Below, piece after piece: positions 1 through 8,517 of a stretch of DNA of 64,000 nucleotides. How positions within the stretch are numbered: position 1 is the stretch's first letter; each line of letters starts with the position of its first letter. The notes beneath the pieces are model-generated. The model did not search any database. It had not been told where the DNA came from and saw only the letters and a list, made by a program, of their open reading frames with translations. This stretch comes from Microbulbifer sp. Q7 (GTDB lineage: Bacteria; Pseudomonadota; Gammaproteobacteria; Pseudomonadales; Cellvibrionaceae). The stretch lies in NCBI RefSeq assembly GCF_001639145.1, contig NZ_LROY01000002.1:528501-592500 (forward strand), given 5' to 3'. Position numbers and translations under genes: made by a program.

Positions 1-389
1 AGCAATCCCTGACCGGAAAACACCGTGTGGGAGTCGACGGCGGTAATCTGGGCCTTGTCGCCAGATAACTTCTCCGCGACGTTCACGGCGTTGTTGTAGG
101 TTGGACTGTTGGCACCATTGATGGTCTGTACCACGATGTCGTCGTGACCCTGGCTCACCAACTTGGTCAGAATGCCTTCAATCTCGGTCTCACCGGCCGG
201 GCCGGTTTTCACCGGGCGGGATCGGTCCAGCAGATTCAGGGTATAAAAGTGGCTCATTTGCGCGGGGTTACGCTGATCGCCAAATTCGTCTTTACCCATG
301 CTCACGCGGTGGGGCAGAACGGGGATCTTGTACTTGCGCAGAAACTCGTCGGGGAGATCGCAGCCGGAATCGACGACCAATTGAACCAT
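1..389 (-). CDS. DegV family protein, partial (N-terminal part)
   Basis: The reverse strand from 389 encodes a protein starting MVQLVVDSGCDLPDEFLRKY and running off the left edge after about 129 residues. The early VVDSGCDLP segment, the following LPHRVSMG and the TGPAGE stretch are the pattern of DegV proteins, which bind a fatty acid in a two-domain alpha/beta fold and deliver it to acyl-phosphate pathways. The start is supported by a GAGG ribosome site about seven bases upstream. Only the first domain is visible, so the length and the end cannot be judged. It is separated from the next gene by about 300 bases and a terminator, so it is probably its own transcript. Confidence 0.85.
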   Translation of the reverse strand, partial: MVQLVVDSGCDLPDEFLRKYKIPVLPHRVSMGKDEFGDQRNPAQMSHFYTLNLLDRSRPVKTGPAGETEIEGILTKLVSQGHDDIVVQTINGANSPTYNNAVNVAEKLSGDKAQITAVDSHTVFSGQGL

Positions 390-611
390 GGGAGTACCTC
401 TTATTGTCTGGTTCACTGCCGGAGGCATTTGGTGCCAAATCTAGCACTTTGCTCCAAGTTCATACAGTTGCAAAGAAGACAAAATACCGAACGATTTGTG
501 ACCATTTAGTTCTAGTCGTGGTGTGCGTCGGCTATGGACTGGTAACGCTGGCAGGTGAAGATAGGGAAGGGGGCTAGATCGAATGGCCAGCTCGAGCCGC
601 CAGATCGGGAT
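390..611. other. Intergenic region without a supported gene
   Basis: Between the divergent-side start of the DegV gene and the terminator of the DUF4380 gene there is no open frame with a convincing start or composition. It should carry the DegV promoter on the reverse strand (about 400-480, AT-richer than its surroundings), but I cannot pick a clear -35/-10 pair. Confidence 0.4.
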
Positions 612-636
612 AAAAAAAGCCGCGGAAGACCGCGGC
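612..636 (-). terminator. Rho-independent terminator of the GH3-DUF4380 operon
   Basis: A perfect 7-bp stem GCCGCGG/CCGCGGC with a four-base loop (619-636) is followed, on the reverse strand, by seven T residues (612-618). It lies 50 bases after the DUF4380 stop codon. Confidence 0.85.
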
Positions 637-687
637 ACAAGCTACTCAGGATGTTGAGTAGACGAGAGCGTCCGCGCACCAAGGTGA

Positions 688-1599
688 TCAGGGTGCCGAG
701 ACGAGTGAAACCTGATCACGTACGAATTGCAGTAAAGCGGGGGAGCCGATGTGCACGTTCACCCCCTCCGGAATAGGGGCAACTACCCAGTCCACGCTCC
801 AGTCCAGTGCGTCGCCCTGCTTCAGGCTGTGAGCGGCGCTCTGAACTTCCAGCTCCAGATAGGGGCGTTCGCCACTCAGGTAGAGTTCAATATCACCCTC
901 GCCGGTGGCCATTTTGCTGGCGTCCACTTGCGGGTAGACCTTCACGTACAGCAGTTGATCAACCGTGTAGGCCAGCCAACCCTCGGTGCCGTTGGCGATG
1001 ACCTTGCCTTCCATCAGCGGTGCGCCGGCCTCCATCGATAACCACAAGATGTCGCTTTGCAGGCGGTAATCCATTTGTCCACGCACGGTTCTCACACTTT
1101 CTCTGGTCACCGGGGCAAACGCCAGGCCGCGGTTTGGCAACCGGGTAATTTCCCAGGCGGCAATTTCCGGGAAGTCTTTCTCGGTGTCGATGCGGTAGCG
1201 CACCGTAGCCCGTTGGCCGCTGCTGAGGTTGACTGTCTTGCTTACCCGGGCGCCGGCGCCGGAGGCACTGGTGACTGCGGCGGCGTCCGTTTGCCGGGCG
1301 GTTACGGTATAGGGGGCGGTATCATGTTCGGGAACCGGCGGCCAGTTCCACAGGGATTGCGGGCTCAGCCAGAAGGTGGAACCAAAGTTGTTGCCTCCAG
1401 GCTGGGGCAACGCCAACAGGTCGCGCTCCCCGTATCGCAGTTCGGTAATGCGGCCACCATAACTTGGGTCCAGTACGATTTTGAGTGACTCTTTGCTCAA
1501 CTGGATGGGGGTGCCGTCGGCCCAGCTGCTAGCGGTCGCCAGCAGCGCTGACAGGCCCAGGGCCGCCGACGATTTCTTCCGTAAATGTATCAGCGACAT
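688..1599 (-). CDS. Secreted DUF4380 domain protein
   Basis: The 303-residue product opens with a signal peptide (basic n-region, hydrophobic core, likely cut after SSWA near residue 27). The body has the features of DUF4380 proteins: a GGRITELRY segment near residue 48, a predicted all-beta fold resembling galactose mutarotases, and the FWLSPQSLWNWPP stretch around residue 76. The function of the family is unknown; the fold and the periplasmic location suggest binding or conversion of a sugar. The start codon lies three bases after the stop of the upstream GH3 gene, so the two are almost certainly co-transcribed and translationally coupled. That makes a role in handling the glucan fragments released by the GH3 enzyme likely, but this is inference. 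Confidence 0.75.
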   Translation of the reverse strand: MSLIHLRKKSSAALGLSALLATASSWADGTPIQLSKESLKIVLDPSYGGRITELRYGERDLLALPQPGGNNFGSTFWLSPQSLWNWPPVPEHDTAPYTVTARQTDAAAVTSASGAGARVSKTVNLSSGQRATVRYRIDTEKDFPEIAAWEITRLPNRGLAFAPVTRESVRTVRGQMDYRLQSDILWLSMEAGAPLMEGKVIANGTEGWLAYTVDQLLYVKVYPQVDASKMATGEGDIELYLSGERPYLELEVQSAAHSLKQGDALDWSVDWVVAPIPEGVNVHIGSPALLQFVRDQVSLVSAP

Positions 1600-1602
1600 G
1601 TG

Positions 1603-4197
1603 TCAGCCCTCGCAGCGAATCTGTGCCTGCGCAGCGCCGCCGGGCACGTACTTGATATTCGCTACCGCCATGGCGAGTCTGCCTTCGCTGCGCAGTGACA
1701 ATCCCTGCGACACTTTGGAGAAATCGGCACCGGCCTCGACAAAACATTGCAAATCGATGGTCACCTGGGACCAGTCGCCCCGGGGCAGGGCTTCTAGCGT
1801 GTTTCGCAGGGGAAGGGCGCCGTTGCAGTTCTCACCGTCGCAGGAAATCTGTGCGAGTACTTCACCTTCCGGCGCTTGATCCACACGAATGTCCAGAGTG
1901 AGCGCAGATCCCTCGGCCAGATAGCGGCTGAGGTCCTGGGGTTTTTGTGTCTGCAATGCGACGTTGCCGGCGCGCAGGCCCTTCCAGGTCAGCGCGCGGG
2001 CGTCTTCCTGGGACAGCATATCGATGGAGGCCACGGTGATATTGTCATCCGCGCTGCGGGCGAGATTGCCGTTGACCCAGACGGGTTCCTGCTCGCCATC
2101 GGCAATAAACAGTTTCCACGGCGCCTGTGGGCGCGACACCATCAGCCAGGCGTCTTCCAGTGCACCATCGACATAGGACTCGCCATTTTCGTTCAGGTTG
2201 TTGGCCAGTTGTACCTCGCTGGAGTAATCGAGGCCGTAGCCGTAGGAAAACAGCGGCGCGTAATCTTCATCGCCGCGATTGATCACCGTCTGGTGCACCT
2301 GCTCTGGCCAGCTGAAAGAGAGACGACCGGTAAAGTCATAGCGTTTGTTACCGCCGGCATCGGTGAGGAGCACATCGGCAACGCCAGCACCTTCCGAGCC
2401 CGGAAGCCAGGCGGCAACAAAAGCATCGGAAAGATTCAATTCTTTATTGACCCATAGCGGGCGGCCGGAAAGAAACACGCTGACCACCGGAATATCCAGG
2501 GCTTTGAGTTTCTGCAGCAGCTCCTGATCGTGTTTGCTGCCCAATTGAAACTCGATACTGGCGAGGTCACCGTGCCACTCGGCGTAGGGGTCTTCGCCGT
2601 ACACCACGATGGCTACATTCGGTTTTTCGCCATCAAACGCGTTTCCTGGGAGGTCGCCATTCTCACTCAGCACTACCTGACCGCCAGCGGCGTCCACCGC
2701 CTGTTTTATACCGGTATAGATGGAAGTAGCTCCGGGAAAGTCTTCCGCGGTGTTGCCGGTACCCTGCCAAGAGATGGTCCATCCACCGCTCTGTTTTGAA
2801 ATATTATCGGCGCCGTCGCCGGTCACGAGAATATTTTTGCGTGCATCGATCGGCAGTAGCTGGTCATTATTTTTCAATAGAACCAGGGATTTTCGCACCG
2901 CTTCGCGGGCGATGGCACGGTGCTCGGCACTGCCGAGGACACCGGCTTTACCCGCCAGCGGGCGGTCGCGCTCAAATAATCCCGCGCGAATTTTCACCCG
3001 CAGGATACGGCTTACGGCGTCGTCGATGCGGCTCATGGGAATTTCACCGCTCTTGACCTGGGCGATGGTATTCTCCAGCAGGGCTTTCCACTCGGCGGTG
3101 ATCATGAACATATCAAGCCCAGCATTTACCGCAGCGGCACAACTGTCTACGGTGCAGCCATCGACGAAACGGTGACCGTTCCAGTCGCCGACGACGAAAC
3201 CATCGAAGCCAAGGCGACCTTTCAGCACATCGGTCAGCAGGTATTTGTGGCCGTGCAGGCGCTTGCCGTTCCAGCTGTTAAATGAAGCCATCACCGTCTG
3301 CACACCGGCTTCCAGCGCGGTGATATAACCGGCGGCATGAATTTCGGCCAGTTTCTTTTCGCTGACCTGGGTGTCGCCGCGGTCGATACCCCGCGTGGTG
3401 CCACCATCGCCGACAAAATGCTTGGCGGCGGAGACCAGGTGACGACCATCGAGAAACTCTTCGCTGTTTTTATTCCCCTGAATCCCCTTGATCATTTCCC
3501 GGGCATACGCGGCGACGATTTCCGGGTCTTCCGAATAACTTTCAAAGGTGCGTCCCCAGCGGTCGTCGCGCACCACGGCAATGGTGGGGGCGAAGGTCCA
3601 GTCCACACCGGTTACCGCCACTTCGCGGGCGGTAGCCTCGCCGATGCGGCGGATCAGTTCCGGGTCGTGCGCAGCGCCGAGGCCTATATTGTGCGGGAAC
3701 AGGGTCGCGCCGATCACGTTATTGTGGCCATGCACGGCGTCACTGCCCCAGATGATCGGAATTGCCACGCCCCCATCGGAGGTGTCCATGGAGGCAGCAA
3801 AGTAGGCATCCGCCAGCTGGCCCCAGTCATCCGGGGTGGCAAATTTGTTGTTGTTGGGGAAGGTGCCACCACCGTTCAGGATGGAGCCGATATGGTATTT
3901 TTTGACTTCTTCTGGGGTGATGGATTTGATCTCCGCCTGCATCATCTGGCCGACTTTTTCTTCCAGAGTCATTTGCGCGAGCAGATGGGCAATGCGGGCT
4001 TCCAGCTTTTCATCTGCGGGAAGGGCCGGTGCCAGCTTTGGCCAGTTTTCCAGGGAGTAGGTGTCGTCCTGGTTGGCTGCGACCTTGGATACCTGAGGGG
4101 CATTGGCAACGTGTTCGGCGTCTTGTTCACGCTCGCTGCAGGCGGCAAGGGCCGTTGTCAGCATGATGCTTACTGACAGGGTTTTCAGGTAAGACAT
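1603..4197 (-). CDS. GH3 family exo-beta-glucanase, predicted lipoprotein
   Basis: The 864-residue enzyme starts MSYLKTLSVSIML and has a lipobox ending LAAC at about residue 21, so it is probably lipid-anchored. The GH3 catalytic TIM barrel carries WGSDAVHGH, the KHFVGDGGT segment and the nucleophile Asp at about residue 338 in GFVVGDWNGH. The GH3 C-terminal alpha/beta domain follows, then a further C-terminal domain of about 200 residues like that of ExoP-type exo-1,3/1,4-beta-glucanases. I chose the start at 4197 because a GGAG site sits seven bases upstream and because it gives a clean lipoprotein signal; an in-frame upstream extension of 29 residues does not. It forms an operon with the DUF4380 gene and follows the TonB receptor, from which a terminator separates it. 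Likely substrate: laminarin or mixed-linkage glucan oligomers. Confidence 0.92.
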   Translation of the reverse strand: MSYLKTLSVSIMLTTALAACSEREQDAEHVANAPQVSKVAANQDDTYSLENWPKLAPALPADEKLEARIAHLLAQMTLEEKVGQMMQAEIKSITPEEVKKYHIGSILNGGGTFPNNNKFATPDDWGQLADAYFAASMDTSDGGVAIPIIWGSDAVHGHNNVIGATLFPHNIGLGAAHDPELIRRIGEATAREVAVTGVDWTFAPTIAVVRDDRWGRTFESYSEDPEIVAAYAREMIKGIQGNKNSEEFLDGRHLVSAAKHFVGDGGTTRGIDRGDTQVSEKKLAEIHAAGYITALEAGVQTVMASFNSWNGKRLHGHKYLLTDVLKGRLGFDGFVVGDWNGHRFVDGCTVDSCAAAVNAGLDMFMITAEWKALLENTIAQVKSGEIPMSRIDDAVSRILRVKIRAGLFERDRPLAGKAGVLGSAEHRAIAREAVRKSLVLLKNNDQLLPIDARKNILVTGDGADNISKQSGGWTISWQGTGNTAEDFPGATSIYTGIKQAVDAAGGQVVLSENGDLPGNAFDGEKPNVAIVVYGEDPYAEWHGDLASIEFQLGSKHDQELLQKLKALDIPVVSVFLSGRPLWVNKELNLSDAFVAAWLPGSEGAGVADVLLTDAGGNKRYDFTGRLSFSWPEQVHQTVINRGDEDYAPLFSYGYGLDYSSEVQLANNLNENGESYVDGALEDAWLMVSRPQAPWKLFIADGEQEPVWVNGNLARSADDNITVASIDMLSQEDARALTWKGLRAGNVALQTQKPQDLSRYLAEGSALTLDIRVDQAPEGEVLAQISCDGENCNGALPLRNTLEALPRGDWSQVTIDLQCFVEAGADFSKVSQGLSLRSEGRLAMAVANIKYVPGGAAQAQIRCEG

Positions 4198-4236
4198 GGG
4201 TACTCCGTAAGATCTGCGCGGGAATTCGCTTGTTCG

Positions 4237-4278
4237 AAAAAGGCGGGGGCCTAGAGAAAGGGTGATCAAGGCCCCCGC
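4237..4278 (-). terminator. Terminator after the first TonB receptor
   Basis: A 9-bp perfect stem GCGGGGGCC/GGCCCCCGC (4243-4251 with 4270-4278) is followed on the reverse strand by CTTTTT (4237-4241). It lies about 50 bases beyond the receptor stop and just ahead of the GH3 start, so GH3 probably has its own promoter or depends on read-through. Confidence 0.8.
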
Positions 4279-4328
4279 AATCACTGCATGGAAAATGTGT
4301 GCTGTTCACACGTTAATAGAGCGTCTAA

Positions 4329-6851
4329 TCAGAAGTTCACTTTGAAACGCGCGCCGTAAGTACGCGGCAGATTGGTGAACCGCAGATTATTGCCGTGGTC
4401 GATGATTCCCTTGTTAGACACGACTATGTCGGTCAAATTTGCGCCATAAACTTCGACGCGATATTTGCCGGAGCTGTCGGTAAAGCCAATACCCGCATCC
4501 ACATTTACATAACCATCGACCTTATCGGCGTAATCCGGGTCGCTGCCGATCACGGTTGCACCGTCGACCAGGTCGTAATCGGTGTTGTTCCAGATACTCA
4601 GGTAGTAGTCACTGCGGTACATGGTAGAAATGGACCAGTCAAAGGTGCCGGCAGAGGTGTCCAGTTGCTGCGATAGCGCCATGGTCATGGTGAAATCGGA
4701 AGACAGCGGCAATTGCTTGCCGGCAATGTCCACGATGGGCAGATCGGTGCCCCAGCCCTGGCGAGTGTCCGCCATGGTGCCTTCCTTGATTTCCGCGTTG
4801 AGCCAGAGAGCGGTGAGGTCCAGCATCAGGTCGGCGGGCAGGAGGAATTTGCTTTCCAGCTCCAGGCCGGTAATTTCCGAATCGGCGATATTGCGGTTTT
4901 GTAGGGAACTCGCGCTGTCATTCTCGCCCGTTGCCACGATCATCTGAAACACCTGATCGGTGTAGTCGTAGAAAAAGGCGGAGGCGTTCAGGCGGGTAGG
5001 TACGCTGCCAAGGGTCAGTTCGTTTTTGCTGCCTACTTCGTACATCACCAGCTTTTCCGGTGAATAGGGCACGGCGACGAGATTGCCATCCGGGTCAACG
5101 AGGCTGTCGTTGAAACCACCAGATTTATGGCCAGAGGCGATACTGGCAAACAGCATGTTGTTCTCGGTCAGCTGATAGGTACCGCCGATACGGAAGTCGG
5201 TGTACTCCTCTTCATAACTACCTTCCTGCTGTTGTGGGCCGTAGTACCCGCCGGCCAAATCGTCTCCAAAGGGACATTCCGCTGTACCTTGCAGGCAAAT
5301 GGCCAGCTCATCCAGGTTGTCGTCCACACCAAAACTTGTAATACCTGAAAGCAGATAGCTGAGCGCGTCGATCTGGCTCAGGTCGAACTCTGGCCGTGCG
5401 AGTCCGTCGTAGGCGAATCCGGGGCTGCCCCAGCGAACAGATTCAGGGCGGTTCTCTCCGGCCCAGAACCCGAATCCATAGTTGCCACCGGTGCCATAGC
5501 GGTATTTTTCTTCCTCGGTGCGGCGAATGCCGGCAAAGCCGGTGAGCTTTTCGGTGAAGTCATAGGAGATATCCGCATACACGGCGAGTGAAGAGCCATC
5601 CACGTCGGGCATGACCCATTCCGTTGCGTTGTACCAGTTCTCGATACCCGCGACATCCGTGAGGCTCATCAGGGAGGCCTGCTGGTCTTCGTCAAACTGG
5701 AAGATACCAGCGGTCCAGTTGAGAGAGCCGTCGCCACTGGAGAAAAGACGCAGCTCATTGACCACTGACTCGGACTGGGTGTCCCAGTATTGCGTGCTGT
5801 AGTTTTGCTGGTTGACGTCGTTGTGGCCGGGGAAGTCGACTCCGTCGTTGGAGGCGTTGGTCTGCTGGAAATCCAGGTCGCGATAACTGCTGGAAAGCTC
5901 CACTGAGACTCCGCCGAAGTCGTGGGTGAGTACTGCCATGATGCCACTGTGGGTGGAGTCCAGATCGCCCTCGGTACCGCGGTAGAGCACCGCGCGTGGG
6001 TCGTCCAGGTCGTCAAATTCGTAGCCCGCCTGCAGCGCCTGCTTGATCTGCGCGCCCGGATAGCCGGTACCGCCTTCTTTCGTTTGGTCTGCTACCACGT
6101 AGAGACTGGTGCCGTCACCGATCTGCCAAAGGGCGGAAAGGCGCAGTGACTGCACATCTTCGCTGCCGGCGGCATCGAGCGTGCTGTTGGTGCTGGCGTT
6201 ACTGAAGTAGGGATCGTGTTGCTCGGTGTAGCCGGCCAGGCGCACCGCAAAGGTTTCGCTGACGGGCAGGTTCACTGCGCCGCGGGCGCCAAAATTACTG
6301 AAGTTGCCGGCAGAGAGTTCCAGATCTGCACTCGCCGCATCGAAATCCGGGCGGTTGGCAACAATGTTCAGGGTGCCGGCGGTGGCGTTGCGTCCGCGCA
6401 GAGTGCCCTGTGGCCCTTTTTTCACCTCAACCCGGGCAATATCGTAAAACATCGCACCCACACCACGGGGGCGAGGGATGTACACGCCATTCAGATGGGT
6501 TGCCGCTGCCGGGTCGCCGAGTTCGGTGTTGTTGCTGGAGCCGACGCCGCGGATGTAGATCTCCATATTGCCTTCCTGGTCGGCAATATTCAGACCGGCC
6601 ACCACGTTCTGCAGGTTCTGAAAATTGGTGCCGACACCCAGCCGGTCGAGGCTCTCCTGATCAAACGATTGCGCCACACCGGCCAAGCTTTGCAGGGTTT
6701 GCTCGCGGCGCTCGACGGTGACCACCACTTCTTCCAGAACCGCTTTCGATGACGGCGTCTCGTCGGACTGGGCGTAAAGGTTGCTACTGATAAATCCGGT
6801 CAATACCGCGGTGACGGCCGCGGCCAGTTGGTCTCTCTTGTATCGCACCAT
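4329..6851 (-). CDS. TonB-dependent outer-membrane receptor
   Basis: The 840-residue protein has a signal peptide (cleavage near SNLYAQS, residue 28), a TonB-box-like EEVVVTVERRE, a plug domain with the IRGVGSS and GPQGTLRGRN motifs, and a long beta-barrel ending in the outer-membrane signature KVNF with terminal Phe. It should import an oligosaccharide using TonB/ExbBD energy. The start at 6851 (ATG) has AAGGAG eight bases upstream; a GTG one codon earlier is less likely. It is divergent from the AraC-type regulator at 7097, and a two-armed operator-like repeat lies between them. The linked GH3 enzymes suggest a beta-glucan oligomer as ligand; the exact ligand cannot be read from the sequence. 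Confidence 0.93.
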   Translation of the reverse strand: MVRYKRDQLAAAVTAVLTGFISSNLYAQSDETPSSKAVLEEVVVTVERREQTLQSLAGVAQSFDQESLDRLGVGTNFQNLQNVVAGLNIADQEGNMEIYIRGVGSSNNTELGDPAAATHLNGVYIPRPRGVGAMFYDIARVEVKKGPQGTLRGRNATAGTLNIVANRPDFDAASADLELSAGNFSNFGARGAVNLPVSETFAVRLAGYTEQHDPYFSNASTNSTLDAAGSEDVQSLRLSALWQIGDGTSLYVVADQTKEGGTGYPGAQIKQALQAGYEFDDLDDPRAVLYRGTEGDLDSTHSGIMAVLTHDFGGVSVELSSSYRDLDFQQTNASNDGVDFPGHNDVNQQNYSTQYWDTQSESVVNELRLFSSGDGSLNWTAGIFQFDEDQQASLMSLTDVAGIENWYNATEWVMPDVDGSSLAVYADISYDFTEKLTGFAGIRRTEEEKYRYGTGGNYGFGFWAGENRPESVRWGSPGFAYDGLARPEFDLSQIDALSYLLSGITSFGVDDNLDELAICLQGTAECPFGDDLAGGYYGPQQQEGSYEEEYTDFRIGGTYQLTENNMLFASIASGHKSGGFNDSLVDPDGNLVAVPYSPEKLVMYEVGSKNELTLGSVPTRLNASAFFYDYTDQVFQMIVATGENDSASSLQNRNIADSEITGLELESKFLLPADLMLDLTALWLNAEIKEGTMADTRQGWGTDLPIVDIAGKQLPLSSDFTMTMALSQQLDTSAGTFDWSISTMYRSDYYLSIWNNTDYDLVDGATVIGSDPDYADKVDGYVNVDAGIGFTDSSGKYRVEVYGANLTDIVVSNKGIIDHGNNLRFTNLPRTYGARFKVNF

Positions 6852-6972
6852 CACTGGTACTCCTTTTTATGCTTGTATTGGAAACGAGCGCTCTTTTTTG
6901 AGGCGCCTGCCGCATTGTGGTCACCGGCGAGGCTCTGGTCGTCTTCGTAACTGCATTTGCACAAGGTTGAAC

Positions 6973-7003
6973 GTCCAACTTTGGGTAAGGCGTGAACTTG
7001 GAC
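6973..7003. promoter_or_regulatory. Inverted-repeat operator candidate, motif GTCCAACTT
   Basis: GTCCAACTT (6973-6981) and its near-perfect inverse AACTTGGAC (6995-7003) lie 22 bases apart start to start, about two helical turns, in the divergent region between the TonB receptor and the AraC regulator. The same arms recur at 10097-10128 ahead of the sugar transporter. I infer a binding site for the neighbouring AraC-type regulator. Confidence 0.55.
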
Positions 7004-7096
7004 ATCCGGTTTTTGCCGATCTGGTTGGAAATTAGCCGTTCTGGTAATCTGATGGACATTGCAGCCCATAACAATACTTAGAGAGGCGGCCCGCCC

Positions 7097-8329
7097 ATGG
7101 ATATCCTGATCTTCAATGTCCACGATGTGGTCCTGATGATGACCAGCTATCAGTGCCTGCTGTTTGCCCTGTTGCTGACCGCGGTGCGCAGTGAACAAAA
7201 AAACAGCTATCTATTGCTGGCCGCGTTCCTGGTCACCCAGGCGTTGATCCCGATGGACACTCTGATCAGTTACGGCGCGGGTGTTCGCCAGTGGGCCATC
7301 GATACCTCCCCTAATCTCTTTTATCTGTTCGGGTTTGCCTACTGGCTCGAGGGGCCGGTGCTGCTCTGGTACACCCGTTCGTTGATCTATAAAGACTATC
7401 GGATCGGGCGGGCAGATTTGCTGTACCTGATTCCCTTTGCGGCCTACGCACTGTTTGAATATTTCACCTACTTCCGGTTCGACAGCGCGACGAAAATTGC
7501 CATGCTGGAGGGGTATACGCCCCAGGGCGAGTCGCTAATCAACCTGGTCATTGGCTTTGGTCGGGAGTCCTTGCGCCTGCTGTTCGGTATCTTTTGCCTG
7601 ATCGAAATCCGCAATTGCCGGCGAGAAATGCGCGAGACCTACTCCAACGTGGAGCGTATTGATTTCAAATGGCTACTGATTCTTGTCTGGGGGTTTGTGC
7701 TGTTGCGCGGCTGGGCGGTGTTGGTCAATGTTGCCCTGACCCTCGCGGCGCAAATGGATATTGCGGTGGACTTCCGACTGATGGGGCTCGCCAGTAACTA
7801 CACCGTGTTTATCCTGATCAGTGCGATGATTTTCTTCAGCCTTACCTATGCCTCCATGTTCGAGGGGATTGATCGCAAGCAGGTGGCCTCCAGCGCAGAC
7901 GCGGTGATGATCGGCGCCAAGGAAGCGAATCAGGAGACGAGGCCTGCGGTGGATACCGAACTTGCGGAGCGCATTGCCCACTATATGCAAACGGAAAAAC
8001 CCTATCTGGAACCCTCACTCACCCTGGAGCAATTGGCGGCGAAGCTGGATGTCCCCAAGCGCCATGTGTCGACAACTATCAACCGTCACTTTGAGCGCAA
8101 CTTCTTTGAGTTCGTCAATCACTACCGCATCGAGGAGGCCAAGAGCCGCCTGAGTGATCCGCATTGCGCAGACCTCACCGTGATGGATGTCCTGCTGGAT
8201 TGTGGCTTCAATACTAAGGCCACTTTTAATACGTTCTTTAAGAAATTGGTGGGAATGACACCAACGGAATTTCGCAAAAGTGCGTACCGCGGACATGGCT
8301 TGCCGGAAAAAACCGCATCCGTGCAGTAA
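7097..8329 (+). CDS. Membrane-embedded AraC-family transcriptional regulator
   Basis: The 410-residue protein has an N-terminal integral membrane part (about residues 1-255 with roughly seven hydrophobic helices, starting MDILIFNVHDVVLMM) and a C-terminal AraC-type double helix-turn-helix (about 290-395, with LTLEQLAAKLDVPKRHVS and LLDCGFNTKATFNTFFKK). This layout resembles membrane-bound AraC regulators such as the chitin sensor TfoS of Vibrio. It probably senses a periplasmic sugar or transporter state and activates the divergent receptor and linked genes from the membrane. A close paralogue with the same N-terminal pattern is encoded at 18099. The nearby inverted repeats are its best operator candidates. 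Confidence 0.88.
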   Translation: MDILIFNVHDVVLMMTSYQCLLFALLLTAVRSEQKNSYLLLAAFLVTQALIPMDTLISYGAGVRQWAIDTSPNLFYLFGFAYWLEGPVLLWYTRSLIYKDYRIGRADLLYLIPFAAYALFEYFTYFRFDSATKIAMLEGYTPQGESLINLVIGFGRESLRLLFGIFCLIEIRNCRREMRETYSNVERIDFKWLLILVWGFVLLRGWAVLVNVALTLAAQMDIAVDFRLMGLASNYTVFILISAMIFFSLTYASMFEGIDRKQVASSADAVMIGAKEANQETRPAVDTELAERIAHYMQTEKPYLEPSLTLEQLAAKLDVPKRHVSTTINRHFERNFFEFVNHYRIEEAKSRLSDPHCADLTVMDVLLDCGFNTKATFNTFFKKLVGMTPTEFRKSAYRGHGLPEKTASVQ

Positions 8330-8406
8330 ACCGGAAGGCTTCCCTGTCGTTTTCGCCAAGGTGAGATTCAGTAGGTGGATCGACAGAGTGCTCTAATTTG
8401 GCAGGG

Positions 8407-8474
8407 GGCCCGCCGCTCTTGTTCATTTGGCCGTACTCTTTGTTCGAGGCGGTCGTGTAAAGAGCCGGCGGGCC
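8407..8474. repeat. Long-armed inverted repeat between convergent genes
   Basis: GGCCCGCCGCTCTT (8407-8420) is the inverse of AAGAGCCGGCGGGCC (8460-8474) apart from one extra base, with a 39-base loop. It sits between the convergent AraC regulator and sugar transporter genes. There is no T-run on either side, so it may be a weak bidirectional terminator or an mRNA 3'-end stabiliser. Confidence 0.4.
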
Positions 8475-8517
8475 GTATGCTTAAGATGACTTTCTATATG
8501 CGGCGGCTAAACCCTGG

